From Proteobacteria bacterium SG_bin5 (GTDB lineage: Bacteria; Pseudomonadota; Alphaproteobacteria; Sphingomonadales; Sphingomonadaceae), in assembly GCA_002083475.1 (NCBI GenBank), contig LWDI01000070.1, positions 1 to 64,000 of the forward strand: a stretch of 64,000 bases of DNA. The letters run 5' to 3'. Shown here one piece after another: positions 11,333 through 20,494 of this stretch. How positions within the stretch are numbered: position 1 is the stretch's first letter; each line of letters opens with the position of its first letter. The notes under the pieces were generated by a model. That model ran no database searches. It saw nothing but the letters and a program-made list of their open reading frames with translations, and had not been told where the DNA came from. The position numbers and the translations under genes are program-made.

Positions 11333-14300
11333 TCAAGCGCCGTCCTCGGCTTCCTCCTCTTCCGCCTCCTCGTCATCATCGTCGTCGTCCGCCGCCGGGT
11401 CGCTCGGCGGGAGCGGCTTGCGTTCGACCCGGGGCAGCCCGGCCCGCGCCAGCGCGGCGTTGAGCGGGGGCAGGTCGGCCGTCAGCACCGCGTCGAGCGC
11501 GGCCAGGCGCTGGTCGAGCTGGCCGGAGAGTTCGGCGAAAGTGGCGCGCGTCTGATCGGTCGGCGCGGCCTCGGCGCTTTCCACCACCCCGATCAGCCCG
11601 GCGAGCTTGTCGTTGAGCATGATCGGATAGTTGAGCGGGTCTTGCCGGCTGCGGTTCTTGACCTGATAGATTCGGCCCTCGATCGCGCTCATGCGCTCGT
11701 CCAACCGCGCGATCGCCGTCGCCACGGCGGGCGGCGGCGCGGGCGTTCGCTTCGTCAGCGCGTCGGTTTGCTGGCGGATGCCGCGCACCAGCAGGATGGC
11801 CTCGTTCGCCTGTCCCACCTTGGCGCTGATCGCCTGGGCGAGGTCGAAGCGCTGGCGGATCGCCTCGGCCGAGACGCCCGCGAGCCTGGGGTCCAGCTGG
11901 ATCTCGAACGGCTGGGTCCGCGCCTGCCCGTCGACCGTCAACCGCGCGCTATAGCGGCCCGGCAGCGCCAGCACGCCCCGGTTGCGGCTGGTCCACAGGA
12001 TCATCTTGTCGAACTGGGTGAAGCCCGGATAGCGCATCGACCAGGTGAAGCGGTTGAGCCCCGCCTTCATCGCGGGCTTGGCGGGCGGCTTCGGCGCGCC
12101 GCCCGTTTCCTCCTCGCCCTCCTTCTTCTTCTTTGGCGCTTCGGCCGCGCCGGCGAAGCTCTGGACGAGCTTGCCGTCGCCATCGAGAATGTCGAGCGTC
12201 AGGCGCTTGGGCGCCGTTGGCAGGAAATAGTCGATGGCGACGCCCTGATCGATGCCGCGGATCGACGGTGCGGGCGCGAACAGGCGGACCTTGTCGGCGG
12301 CGCGGTCCTCAGGCCCGATCTGGCGGAGCACGTCGATCTTGTCCATCACCCAGAAGGACCGGCCATGGGTGGCGATCACCAGATCATGCCCCGCGACCGC
12401 CAGGTCGGACACCTGGACGGCGGGCAGATTGCGCTGGAGCTTGTGCCAGCGGCCGCCATCGTCGAACGACACCCACACCCCGCGCTCGGTGCCGAGATAG
12501 AGCAGGCCGGGCTTCACCGTGTCCTCGCGGATCGAGCGGGCGATCTCGTCGGCGGGAAGGCCCTGGGCGATCTCGGTCCAGCTCCGGCCATAGTCGGTCG
12601 TCTTGAAGACATGGGGCCGGAAATCGTCGAGCAGGAAGCGGTGGCCGGTGAGATAAGCGGTGCCGGGCTCGTGCGGCGACTCCTCGATCGTGGTGATCTT
12701 CAGATATTTGGGCAGCGCCGGGGGCGTCACGTTCGTCCAGGTCGCGCCGCCGTCGCGGGTCACATGGACGAGGCCGTCGTCGGACCCCGCCCAGATCACG
12801 CCCGCCTCGCGCCGCGAGGGGGCGAGCGCGAAAATGGTGGCATAGGTCTCGACGCCCGTCTGATCGCGCGTGATCGGCCCGCCCGAGGGCCCGAGCGTCG
12901 CGGGATCATGGAGCGTCAGGTCGGGGCTGATCCGCTCCCAGCTCTGCCCTTCGTTGCGCGTCCGCCAGACGTGCTGCGAGGCAACGTAGAGCGTCTTGGG
13001 GTCCTTGGGATCGAAGACGATCGGATAGGTCCATTGGAAGCGCTCGCGGATGTCGGACGCCGAATAGCCCATCGGATTGTCCGGCAGCACGTTGATCGTG
13101 CGGCCCTGGCCGGTCGCGTAATCGAACCGCTCCAAATTGCCGCCGTAACTGCCCGCGTAGAAGATGTTGGGATTGGCCGGATCGTTCGCCACATAGCCGC
13201 TCTCGCCGCCGCCGACCGCGAAGCCATATTGGCCGCCGAGCACGTTCACGTGCTTCCAGTCCTTGGACGGCACGCAGATGGTGCTATTGTCTTGCTGCCC
13301 GCCGCAAGCGAAATAGGGCTGGTGGCTGCTGATCGCCAGGCGATAGATTTGCGCGGTGGGGAAAGTCTGACGGGTCCAGCTCTTGCCCGCGTTCACCGAG
13401 ACGTTCGCGCCGCCGTCATTCGCCTGGATCATCCGTAGATTGTCATTTGGGGCGATCCATAGGTCGTGATTGTCGCCATGCGGCACCTTGATCTTGGCGA
13501 AGCTCTTGCCGCCATCTTCCGAGCGCCAGAAATCGACGTTCAGAACATAGACGCGGTCCTTCAGCTTCGGATCGGCGGTGAGGCGCGTGTAATAGAAAGC
13601 ACGCTGGCGGAGATCGCGGCTGTCGTTGACGCGCGTCCAATGCTGGCCCGCATCGTCCGAGCGGAACAGGCCGCCGTCCTGATGCTCGATCATCGCATAG
13701 ACGCGATTGGGATCGGCGGGCGAGACGGCGACGCCGATCTTGCCGACCAGGCCGGTCGCGGGAAGGCCCGGCGCGCGCGTCAGCTCGGTCCAATGCTCGC
13801 CGCCGTCGGTGCTCTTGAACAAGCCGCTGCCCGGCCCGCCCGAGCTCATCCCCCAGGGCTTGCGCCAGGCTTCCCAGAGGGCGGCATAGACGGTGTTGGG
13901 GTTGGTGGGGTCGATCGCGATGTCGACCGCGCCGCTGCGCGGGTCGCGGTAAAGCAGCTTGCGCCAGGTCGCGCCGCCGTCGGTGGTCTTGTAGACGCCG
14001 CGATCGGCATTCTCCGCGCCATAATGGCCGAACCCGCCGACGAACGCCGTGTCGCAATTCTTGGGGTCGATCCGCACGCGCGAAAAATTCTGGACTTGCG
14101 CCAGGCCGATCTTCTTCCAGCTCTTGCCCGCGTCCACCGACTTATAGACGCCGTTGCCGGGCAGGATGTTGCCGCGCAGCTCGGTCTCGCCGGTGGTGAG
14201 GTAGACGATGTCGGGGTTCGCCTCGCACACCGCGACGCCGCCCACCGCCGCCGTATCGATCTTGCCATCGGTGACCGGCGACCAGCTCGTGCCGCCATCG

Positions 14301-14545
14301 GTGGTCTTCCACAGCCCGCCGCCGGTCGCCGCGAAGAAATATTCATTGGGTCGCGCCGCGCTGCCCGCCGCCGCGATCGAGCGGCCGCCGCGATTGGGGC
14401 CGATGTTGCGCCAGCTCAGCCCGGTGAAGAACGCCTCTTCGCCCTGGGCGGGCGGGGGCGGGGCGGGGCGCTCCTCCTGCGCGGCGGCGCCGCCCGCGGC
14501 GCCGACCGCCAAAAGAACCGCCACGAATTTCGAGCGATGCGCCAT
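11333..14545 (-). CDS. Secreted VPS10/sortilin-like beta-propeller protein
   Basis: About 1070 residues from the ATG at 14545 (MAHRSKFVAVLLAVGAAGGAAAQ, a clear signal peptide with AAAQ cleavage site); an ATG four codons earlier is also possible. The body is a string of propeller repeats with the BNR/VPS10 signature: GLWKTTDGGTSW, GVYKSVDAGKSWKK, GVYKTTDGGATWRK, GLFKSTDGGEHWTE, GLFRSDDAGQHWTR and others through about residue 720. These proteins are commonly labelled glycosyl hydrolase or VPS10 domain-containing, but no catalytic residues are assignable and a hydrolase label would be a guess. After a proline/lysine-rich linker, the C-terminus is helical and ends in roughly 18 almost purely acidic residues. 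It is divergent from the S9 peptidase gene. Confidence 0.8.
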   Translation of the reverse strand: MAHRSKFVAVLLAVGAAGGAAAQEERPAPPPPAQGEEAFFTGLSWRNIGPNRGGRSIAAAGSAARPNEYFFAATGGGLWKTTDGGTSWSPVTDGKIDTAAVGGVAVCEANPDIVYLTTGETELRGNILPGNGVYKSVDAGKSWKKIGLAQVQNFSRVRIDPKNCDTAFVGGFGHYGAENADRGVYKTTDGGATWRKLLYRDPRSGAVDIAIDPTNPNTVYAALWEAWRKPWGMSSGGPGSGLFKSTDGGEHWTELTRAPGLPATGLVGKIGVAVSPADPNRVYAMIEHQDGGLFRSDDAGQHWTRVNDSRDLRQRAFYYTRLTADPKLKDRVYVLNVDFWRSEDGGKSFAKIKVPHGDNHDLWIAPNDNLRMIQANDGGANVSVNAGKSWTRQTFPTAQIYRLAISSHQPYFACGGQQDNSTICVPSKDWKHVNVLGGQYGFAVGGGESGYVANDPANPNIFYAGSYGGNLERFDYATGQGRTINVLPDNPMGYSASDIRERFQWTYPIVFDPKDPKTLYVASQHVWRTRNEGQSWERISPDLTLHDPATLGPSGGPITRDQTGVETYATIFALAPSRREAGVIWAGSDDGLVHVTRDGGATWTNVTPPALPKYLKITTIEESPHEPGTAYLTGHRFLLDDFRPHVFKTTDYGRSWTEIAQGLPADEIARSIREDTVKPGLLYLGTERGVWVSFDDGGRWHKLQRNLPAVQVSDLAVAGHDLVIATHGRSFWVMDKIDVLRQIGPEDRAADKVRLFAPAPSIRGIDQGVAIDYFLPTAPKRLTLDILDGDGKLVQSFAGAAEAPKKKKEGEEETGGAPKPPAKPAMKAGLNRFTWSMRYPGFTQFDKMILWTSRNRGVLALPGRYSARLTVDGQARTQPFEIQLDPRLAGVSAEAIRQRFDLAQAISAKVGQANEAILLVRGIRQQTDALTKRTPAPPPAVATAIARLDERMSAIEGRIYQVKNRSRQDPLNYPIMLNDKLAGLIGVVESAEAAPTDQTRATFAELSGQLDQRLAALDAVLTADLPPLNAALARAGLPRVERKPLPPSDPAADDDDDDEEAEEEEAEDGA

Positions 14546-14743
14546 TCCCCACCCCATCCGTCATCGTGATTTTGACGCGAGCTTAGCAGCGCGGCGACGC
14601 GGGACAACGGCAAAGCAAGCGTGACTTTCGGACCGAATGACGACGACCGCCGCGCCGCCTGGCCGGGGCCGCGTCGCCGCAACGTGGCGCTTGCGCTCGC
14701 CGCCCGATCGCGCTTCATTGCCCTGAACAAGCCGGAGTTTTTC

Positions 14744-16819
14744 ATGCGCCCTATCGCTCTGCTCCTCGCCTGCGCCACGCTCGTCCTGCCCGCCTTCGAC
14801 GCGCCCGCCACCGCCCAGCAGCAGGCCAATGCCGCGCCCGCCGATGGCCCGACGCGCAAATTCACCGGCGCCGATTTGTTCGGCCTGTCGATCGCCGCCG
14901 ATCCGCAGATCAGTCCCGACGGGCGCACGATCGTCTATGTGCGGCGCAGCGGCGACATCATGACCGATCGGATGCAATCGTCGCTCTGGTTGATCGACGT
15001 GGCGAGCGGCCGGCAATCGCCTTTCGCCGCCAATGGCGCCAGCCCGCGCTGGTCGCCCGATGGCACGCGCATCGCTTATGTCGCGAGCGATGGCGAGCGC
15101 GCGCAGCTGTTCGTCCGCTGGCTCGACAGCGGCGCGAGCGCGCGGGTGACCAACCTGCCCGGCGATCCCAACAGCCTCGCCTGGTCGCCCGACGGCACGC
15201 GCCTTGCCTATATCGCGACGGTCGCCGGCGAGCCGAGCACGCTCGGCAAGGCGCCCGCCAAGCCCGAAGGCGCGAAATGGGCCGAGCCGCTCGAAGTGAT
15301 CGAGCGCGTCACCTATCGCAACGACGGCCCCGGCTATCGCAAGCCGGGCTATGACCATTTGTTCGTGGTGTCGGCAACCGGCGGCGCCGCGCAACAACTC
15401 ACGTTCGGCAAGTTCGACGATGGCGGCCCGCTTTCGTGGAGCGCGGATGGCCGCACGATCCTCTTCTCCGCGATTCGCGGCCCCGACGCCGAGCGGCAGG
15501 TGCTGAACTCCGAAGTCATCGCCGTCGATGTCGCCTCGGGCGCGCTGCGGACGCTCACCAGCCGCGATGGCCCCGACGAGGCGCCGCGCTTCTCCAGCGA
15601 CGGCAATCGCATCGCCTGGATCGGCTTCGACGACAAGCGCCGGGCGTACACCAATGCCGAGCTCTACGTCGGCGATGCGCGCGCCGCCGATCCGCGCTCG
15701 CTCACCGCTTCGCTCGATCGCTCGATCGAGGATGCGCAATGGGCGGCGGACGGCCGGGCGCTTTATGCGACTTATGACGACAAGGGCCGGCGCAAGCTGG
15801 CGCGCATCGGCCTGGACGGGCGCGCGACCGTGCTCGCGGAGAATCTCGCCGGGGGCGGGCTCGACCGGCCCTATACCGGCGGCGACTTTTCGGTCTCGCG
15901 CACCGGCACGATCGCTTACACCGGCGGCGACGGCGCCGCGCCCGCCGATGTGTGGGTGACGAGCGGCGGCACGCCGCGCCGCTTGACCGATCTCAACCAG
16001 GTGATGACCGCGTCCAAGACGCTCGCGCCGGTGCGCAAGATCGCCGTCACCGCGCCCGACGGCCGGCCGATCGACGCCTGGCTCGCGACGCCCCCGGGCT
16101 GGCAGCCGGGGACGCGCGTGCCGCTGATCCTCGAGATTCACGGCGGCCCGCACTCGGCCTATGGCCCGACCTTCTCGACCGACGTGCAGCTCTACGCCGC
16201 CGGCGGCTATGCGGTGCTGTGGACCAACCCGCGCGGCTCGACCTCCTATGGCGCCGAATTCGCCAATCTGATCGACAAAAATTATCCGAGCCAGGATTAT
16301 GACGATCTGATGGGCGCGGTCGACGCGACGATCAAGGAAGGCGTCGCCGATCCGAACAATCTGTTCGTCACCGGCGGATCGGGCGGCGGGGTGCTGACGG
16401 CTTGGATCGTCGGCAAGACCAACCGCTTCAAGGCGGCGGCGACGCAGAAGCCGGTGATCAACTGGATCAGCGAGGCGCTGACGATGGACAATACGCTGTT
16501 CACGTCGCGCTATTGGTTCTCGAAACTGCCCTGGGAAGATCCCCTCAGCTATTGGAACCGATCGCCGCTGAGCCTGGTCGGCAACGTCAAGACGCCGACC
16601 TTGGTCGTGGTCGGCAGCCAGGATTATCGCACCCCGGTGAGCGAGAGCGAGCAATATTATGCCGCGCTCCAGATCGCCGGCGTGCCGACGGCCTTGGTCA
16701 AGGTGCCCGGCGCGAGCCATGGCGGCTTCACCAGCCGCCCCTCGCAATCGGCGGCCAAGGCCAGCGCGATCCTCGCCTGGTTCGATCGCTATCGCGGCAC
16801 TGCGGCGCCGGCCAATTAG
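14744..16819 (+). CDS. Secreted S9-family prolyl oligopeptidase-like peptidase
   Basis: 691 residues from the ATG at 14744, chosen because a GGAG lies 8 bases upstream and the protein then begins with a signal peptide (MRPIALLLACATLVLPAFDAPATAQ). The N-terminal part is a TolB/WD40-like propeller (SPDGRTIVYVRR, SPRWSPDGTRIAYVAS, LAWSPDGTRLAYIA). The C-terminal alpha/beta hydrolase domain carries a probable triad: Ser546 in GGSGGG, Asp627 in GSQDYRTP and His659 in GASHGG. The family cleaves short peptides, often dipeptides or acyl-peptides; a periplasmic location follows from the signal peptide. The divergent neighbour is a VPS10-like secreted protein; whether they cooperate is unknown. Confidence 0.9.
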   Translation: MRPIALLLACATLVLPAFDAPATAQQQANAAPADGPTRKFTGADLFGLSIAADPQISPDGRTIVYVRRSGDIMTDRMQSSLWLIDVASGRQSPFAANGASPRWSPDGTRIAYVASDGERAQLFVRWLDSGASARVTNLPGDPNSLAWSPDGTRLAYIATVAGEPSTLGKAPAKPEGAKWAEPLEVIERVTYRNDGPGYRKPGYDHLFVVSATGGAAQQLTFGKFDDGGPLSWSADGRTILFSAIRGPDAERQVLNSEVIAVDVASGALRTLTSRDGPDEAPRFSSDGNRIAWIGFDDKRRAYTNAELYVGDARAADPRSLTASLDRSIEDAQWAADGRALYATYDDKGRRKLARIGLDGRATVLAENLAGGGLDRPYTGGDFSVSRTGTIAYTGGDGAAPADVWVTSGGTPRRLTDLNQVMTASKTLAPVRKIAVTAPDGRPIDAWLATPPGWQPGTRVPLILEIHGGPHSAYGPTFSTDVQLYAAGGYAVLWTNPRGSTSYGAEFANLIDKNYPSQDYDDLMGAVDATIKEGVADPNNLFVTGGSGGGVLTAWIVGKTNRFKAAATQKPVINWISEALTMDNTLFTSRYWFSKLPWEDPLSYWNRSPLSLVGNVKTPTLVVVGSQDYRTPVSESEQYYAALQIAGVPTALVKVPGASHGGFTSRPSQSAAKASAILAWFDRYRGTAAPAN

Positions 16820-17292
16820 TGGGTGAGAGCGTGGCCCCTTGGCGCGTGACCGGCAAGCGCGTCGAGACGATGACGGTCTTTTCGGACGCGCTCGACATCC
16901 ACCATATCTTCCCGCGCGCTTGGTGCGAGAAACGGGGCATCCCGCCCCAGCGCTACAACAGCATCATCAACAAGACCGCGCTCTCGAAGGGCACCAACAT
17001 CGCGATCGGCGGCAGCGCGCCGAGCCAATATCTCGCGCGGATCGAGGAGCGGCACGGCCTGTCGCCCGCCGCGCTCGACGATATTCTGCGGTCGCATCTG
17101 ATCGAGCCGGCGTTGCTGCGCGCGGACGATTTCGAGGGGTTTTGGCAAGCGCGCAAGCTGGCGCTCGCCGAACTCGCCGCGGCCGCCTAGGGCAAGCCGG
17201 TGCCCCTCGACGAGCAGGCACCCGCCGAGGGCTATGCCGATGACGACGGGCTGACGCTCGACGAGGAAGAGGTGATCGAGGAAGCCGCTTGA
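16820..17292 (+). pseudogene. Remnant of DUF262/DUF1524 (GmrSD-like) protein, C-terminus with in-frame stop
   Basis: Starting directly after the peptidase stop, one frame encodes a sequence typical of the C-terminal end of DUF262/DUF1524 proteins: DIHHIFPRAWCEKRGIPP, YNSIINKTALSKGTNIAIGG, APSQYLARIEE, then SHLIEPALLRADDFEGFW. The HHIFP stretch is the HNH/DUF1524 nuclease core. A TAG at 17188-17190 interrupts the frame, but the same frame then continues GKPVPLDEQ and an acidic tail to the TGA at 17290-17292, as expected for the natural end of the protein. The DUF262 N-terminal domain and several hundred residues are missing. GmrSD-type enzymes restrict modified DNA; here only a decayed tail is left, so no activity is expected. 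Confidence 0.75.
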
Positions 17293-17354
17293 GGGCTGGG
17301 GAACCGATGCGCGGCATGTGCCTGCGTCGGCAGCTCACGAGTCGCGGCCGCGCG

Positions 17355-17708
17355 TTAAACCTCGTCCGCCGCTAGCGCCGCCACCAGCGCGTCGCGCACC
17401 GCGCGGATGTCGGGGCGGCTGTGCTGCTTGGCTTCGGCGGCGAGCAGCGCCTGGACGCCGCGGATCGTATAGCCCTCATGATGGAGCAACGCCTGGATGC
17501 GGCGCACCAGTGCCGCGTCTTCGGGGCTGTAATAGCGCCGCCCGCCCGCGCGGGTCAGCGGCCGCAGCTGTGGGAAGCGGCTTTCCCAATAGCGCAAGAT
17601 GTGGCGCGCGATGCCCGTTTCCTGCGCCAATTCGCCGATCGTGCGATAGGCGCTCGCGGCTTTTTCGCTCGCGCGTTCCCTTGGACGTTCGCTGGGCCGC
17701 TCGGCCAT
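17355..17708 (-). CDS. MerR-family transcriptional regulator
   Basis: 117 residues. An Arg/Glu-rich leader of about 20 residues is followed by the MerR winged helix: YRTIGELAQETGIARHILRYWESRFPQL, then GGRRYYSPEDAALVRRIQALLHHEGYTIRGVQ. There is no C-terminal effector domain or cysteine cluster, so it is one of the short MerR proteins without an obvious ligand site. Its ATG begins one base after the ihfA stop, which means it is co-transcribed with ihfA, a pairing commonly seen in alphaproteobacteria. Its target is unknown; the operon also carries fatty-acid genes. Sixty-two bases without a gene separate its end from the restriction-protein remnant. Confidence 0.9.
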   Translation of the reverse strand: MAERPSERPRERASEKAASAYRTIGELAQETGIARHILRYWESRFPQLRPLTRAGGRRYYSPEDAALVRRIQALLHHEGYTIRGVQALLAAEAKQHSRPDIRAVRDALVAALAADEV

Positions 17709-17709
17709 G

Positions 17710-18009
17710 TCAGCTGGCGCTGACGATCCGGTCGCGCATCATCTGGCTCGCGCGGAACGTGAGCACGCGGCGCGGGGCGATCGGCACTTCGACCCCGGTC
17801 TTGGGATTGCGCCCGATCCGCTCGCCCTTGTGGCGCAGCACGAACGTGCCGAAGCCCGAAATCTTCACATTCTCGCCATTGGCGAGCGCGGTGCACATAT
17901 GCTCGAGGATCTGCTCGACCAGCCGCGCCGAATCGAGCCGCGATAGGCCCACCGCGCGGTGCAGCGCTTCGGCGAGATCGGCTCTCGTGAGTGTGCCTGC
18001 GGACGCCAT
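17710..18009 (-). CDS. ihfA: Integration host factor subunit alpha
   Basis: 99 residues, the usual length for IHF-alpha. The N-terminus [19 protein letters not shown] and the DNA-binding arm with [21 protein letters not shown] followed by RVLTFRAS are diagnostic of the HU/IHF family. The alpha assignment rests on the [15 protein letters not shown] segment and on its location between fabH and a MerR gene, the normal alphaproteobacterial context of ihfA. The protein bends DNA at specific sites as a heterodimer with IHF-beta, which is not in this window. The 86-base gap upstream, behind fabH, holds a perfect 7-bp inverted repeat that could be a regulatory site. Confidence 0.93.
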   Translation of the reverse strand: MASAGTLTRADLAEALHRAVGLSRLDSARLVEQILEHMCTALANGENVKISGFGTFVLRHKGERIGRNPKTGVEVPIAPRRVLTFRASQMMRDRIVSAS

Positions 18010-18073
18010 GCCCGATTCCCCCCTGATTTTCCCGACACTTTCCTAACACAGGTCAAAGGGGGCACAATAGTAA

Positions 18074-18089
18074 GTAACGCAGGCGTTAC
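18074..18089. promoter_or_regulatory. Perfect inverted repeat upstream of ihfA
   Basis: GTAACGC-AG-GCGTTAC: 7-bp arms around a 2-base centre, in the short gap between the fabH stop and the ihfA start, about 65 bases upstream of ihfA. The spacing and symmetry suit a protein-binding dyad better than a terminator, since no T-run follows on either strand. It is too short for a standard MerR-type operator. A role in ihfA/merR regulation is inference. Confidence 0.4.
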
Positions 18090-18095
18090 GAAGAT

Positions 18096-19055
18096 TCAGT
18101 ACCGAATCAGGGCGGCGCCCCAGGTGAAACCGCCGCCCATCGCCTCGAGCACGATCAGATCGCCGCGCTTGATCCGCCCGTCGCGCACCGCCGTGTCGAG
18201 CGCGAGCGGGACCGAGGCGGCCGAGGTGTTGGCGTGGATGTCGACCGTCACCACCACGCGCTCGGGCGGCAGGCCGAGCTTCTTGGCGGTCGCGTCGAGG
18301 ATGCGGGCGTTGGCCTGGTGCGGCACCACCCAATCGACATCGGCCGGGGTGAAGCCCGCGCCCGCGAGCACTTCCTCCATCACCGCGGCGAGATTGACGA
18401 CCGCGTGGCGGAACACCTCGCGCCCCTTCATCCGCAGCTTGCCGACGGTGCCCGTGGTCGAGGGGCCGCCATCGACATAGAGGAGATCGTTGTAGCGCCC
18501 GTCGGCGTGGAGCTTGCTCGCGAGCACGCCGCGCTCGCCCTCTTCCGCCTCGAGCAGGATCGCCCCGGCGCCGTCGCCGAACAACACGCAGGTCGCGCGG
18601 TCCTCCCAATCGAGGATGCGGCTGAAGGTCTCGGCGCCGATCACCAGCGCGCATTTGGCCGATCCCGCGCGCACCATGTTTTCAGCGACCTGCAGCGCGT
18701 AGAGAAAGCCCGAGCAAACCGCGCCCACGTCGAACGCGACGCAATCGGCGATGCCGAGCGCGTGCTGCACCTTGGTCGCCGCCGCCGGAAAGGTTTGGTC
18801 GGGGGTGGCGGTCGCGAGCACGATCAGATCGACCGCCGCCGCGTCGCGCCCGGCGGCTTCCAGCGCGCGGCGCGCAGCCTCGGCGGCAAGGCTCGACGTC
18901 GTCTCGCCTTCGCCCGCGATATGGCGCGCGCGGATGCCGGTGCGCTCGACGATCCATTCGTCGGAGGTATCGACTCGCTCGGCGAGCTCGGCATTGGTCA
19001 CCCGCCGGGCCGGGAGCGCCGAACCCGTGCCGGTGATCACTGCGCGAAGCGTCAT
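18096..19055 (-). CDS. fabH: Beta-ketoacyl-ACP synthase III
   Basis: 319 residues. The enzyme condenses acetyl-CoA with malonyl-ACP to start fatty-acid synthesis in the cytoplasm. The catalytic triad is visible: Cys114 in DVGAVCSGF, His246 in VPHQAN and Asn276 in HANTSAA. The last motif is normally HGNTSAA, so Gly is replaced by Ala here. The characteristic [18 protein letters not shown] (residues 30-47) and the GGGFTWGA end are present. Its ATG overlaps the plsX stop (ATGA). Order rpmF-plsX-fabH is the classic arrangement of bacterial lipid and ribosome genes. Confidence 0.96.
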   Translation of the reverse strand: MTLRAVITGTGSALPARRVTNAELAERVDTSDEWIVERTGIRARHIAGEGETTSSLAAEAARRALEAAGRDAAAVDLIVLATATPDQTFPAAATKVQHALGIADCVAFDVGAVCSGFLYALQVAENMVRAGSAKCALVIGAETFSRILDWEDRATCVLFGDGAGAILLEAEEGERGVLASKLHADGRYNDLLYVDGGPSTTGTVGKLRMKGREVFRHAVVNLAAVMEEVLAGAGFTPADVDWVVPHQANARILDATAKKLGLPPERVVVTVDIHANTSAASVPLALDTAVRDGRIKRGDLIVLEAMGGGFTWGAALIRY

Positions 19056-20074
19056 GCTGCTTTGGCCTCGAAATTACCCAGATCGTCGCTGATCCGCCGG
19101 ATCAGATCGTCGCGCACCAGCTTGGCGGCGAGCGCGATGGCATGCGCTACCCCCAGTTCGTTCGCGCCGCCATGGCTTTTCACGACGACGCCGTTCAACC
19201 CCAGAAAAACGGCGCCATTATGGTTGTTGGGGTCGAGATGATCGCGCAGCAGCTGGGTCGCGGGGCGCGAGATGAGAAAGCCGAGCTTCGAGCGCAGCGA
19301 CGAGCGGAACGCGCGCTTCAACAGATCGGCGACGAATTTGGCGGTGCCCTCGGCGGTCTTGAGCGCGATATTGCCCGAAAAACCGTCGCACACGATCACG
19401 TCCAGATCGCCGTGCGACAGGCGGTTGCCCTCGACGAAGCCGCGGAAATCGAGCGGCAGCGTCGCGGCCTTGAGCGCGGCGGCGGCCTCGCGAATGATGT
19501 CGGTGCCCTTCATGTCCTCGGTGCCGATGTTGAGCAACGCGACACGCGGCGCGGCGAGATCGAAGCTGGTGCGCGCATAAGCCGCGCCCATCACCGCGAA
19601 TTGGACGAGATTGGCGGCGTCGCACTCGGTGTTGGCGCCCAGATCGAGCATCACCACGTCATTCTCGCCCAGCGTCGGCATGGTCGCGGCGAGCGCGGGG
19701 CGGTCGATGCCGGGCAGGGTGCGCAGCGCGACCTTGGCGATCGCCATCAGCGCGCCGGTATTGCCCGAGGAAACGGCGGCATGCGCCTCGCCGCGCTTCA
19801 CCAGCTCGATCGCGACGCCCATCGAGGTGGTCTTGGCGCGACGCAGCGCGGCGCTCGGGCGTTCGCTCGAGGAAATGACGTCGGGCGCGTGGACGACGCG
19901 CGCGCGCTCGGCGAGGCCGGGATGGGCGGGGAGGGCGGCGGCGATCGCGGCTTCGTCACCCACCAGCAGGAAGCGCGCCTCGGGCGCCTTGACGCACGCG
20001 CGCGCGGCGCCGGCGAGCATCACCGCCAGCCCCTCGTCTCCGCCCATCGCATCGATCGCGATCAGCTGCGCCAC
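19052..20074 (-). CDS. plsX: Phosphate acyltransferase PlsX
   Basis: 340 residues starting at a GTG (20074) that follows an AAGGGGG ribosome-binding site; a longer open frame runs back into the rpmF region and is rejected. The start gives [14 protein letters not shown], the family hallmark. Other signatures are [13 protein letters not shown] (residues about 90-103), [11 protein letters not shown] and [12 protein letters not shown]. PlsX converts acyl-ACP to acyl-phosphate for membrane phospholipid synthesis and acts at the cytoplasmic face of the membrane. The gene lies 20 bases downstream of rpmF and overlaps fabH. Confidence 0.96.
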   Translation of the reverse strand: MAQLIAIDAMGGDEGLAVMLAGAARACVKAPEARFLLVGDEAAIAAALPAHPGLAERARVVHAPDVISSSERPSAALRRAKTTSMGVAIELVKRGEAHAAVSSGNTGALMAIAKVALRTLPGIDRPALAATMPTLGENDVVMLDLGANTECDAANLVQFAVMGAAYARTSFDLAAPRVALLNIGTEDMKGTDIIREAAAALKAATLPLDFRGFVEGNRLSHGDLDVIVCDGFSGNIALKTAEGTAKFVADLLKRAFRSSLRSKLGFLISRPATQLLRDHLDPNNHNGAVFLGLNGVVVKSHGGANELGVAHAIALAAKLVRDDLIRRISDDLGNFEAKAA

Positions 20075-20097
20075 CCAGTCCCCCTTAGCCGGTGGAT

Positions 20098-20277
20098 TTA
20101 GCCGCCGATCGAGACGATCTCGCGACCGTTGTAAAAACCACAGGCGTGGCACACCACGTGCGGGCGCTTCAACTCGCCGCAATTGGGGCATTCCTGGAAT
20201 GCCTGCGGGGTGAGCGCGTCATGCGAGCGGCGCATGCCGCGCTTGGAGGGCGTGGTCTTTCGCTTCGGAACGGCCAT
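20098..20277 (-). CDS. rpmF: 50S ribosomal protein L32
   Basis: 59 residues beginning [20 protein letters not shown], the conserved L32 N-terminus, with the zinc-type CxxC pairs in [20 protein letters not shown]. An AAGGTG lies seven bases ahead of the ATG. It is the first gene of the rpmF-plsX-fabH-ihfA-merR run. A DUF177/YceD gene, often found upstream of rpmF in other proteobacteria, is absent; the upstream neighbour is a divergent MAPEG gene. Confidence 0.97.
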   Translation of the reverse strand: MAVPKRKTTPSKRGMRRSHDALTPQAFQECPNCGELKRPHVVCHACGFYNGREIVSIGG

Positions 20278-20391
20278 TTCGGCACCTTGACTGTTTAAGT
20301 TGAACCTGAAGTCGATGGTCGACCGAATCCAAGCGCGCGGCGGATCGGCCGCCACAGCCCGGGTGCGGCCAAGCGCATCGCGAAGCGCGCG

Positions 20392-20419
20392 CCTATACCC
20401 GTTCGGCGCCAAAATGCAA
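20392..20419 (-). promoter_or_regulatory. Candidate sigma-70-type promoter for rpmF operon
   Basis: On the minus strand TTGCAT (-35-like, 20419-20414) is followed after 16 bases by TATAGG (-10-like, 20397-20392), about 110 bases ahead of rpmF. It stands out in otherwise very G+C-rich sequence. No experimental support is available here, so this is a pattern call. Confidence 0.4.
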
Positions 20420-20494
20420 GCGGCGCGCAAGGGGGCGTCGCCGCCGTTGCTCGCGCGCGCGGGGCTTGGCATGAGGGGCGGGAAGGGGAGAAAC

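Noticed and set aside
8089..11463. Plus-strand open frame of about 1100 codons
   Set aside because: It lies antisense to the 5-oxoprolinase gene, is Arg/His/Asp-rich without any recognisable domain, and is a by-product of G+C-rich third codon positions.
14561..16747. Minus-strand open frame of about 730 codons
   Set aside because: It is antisense to the S9 peptidase, has biased Arg/Ala composition and no ribosome-binding site or family match.
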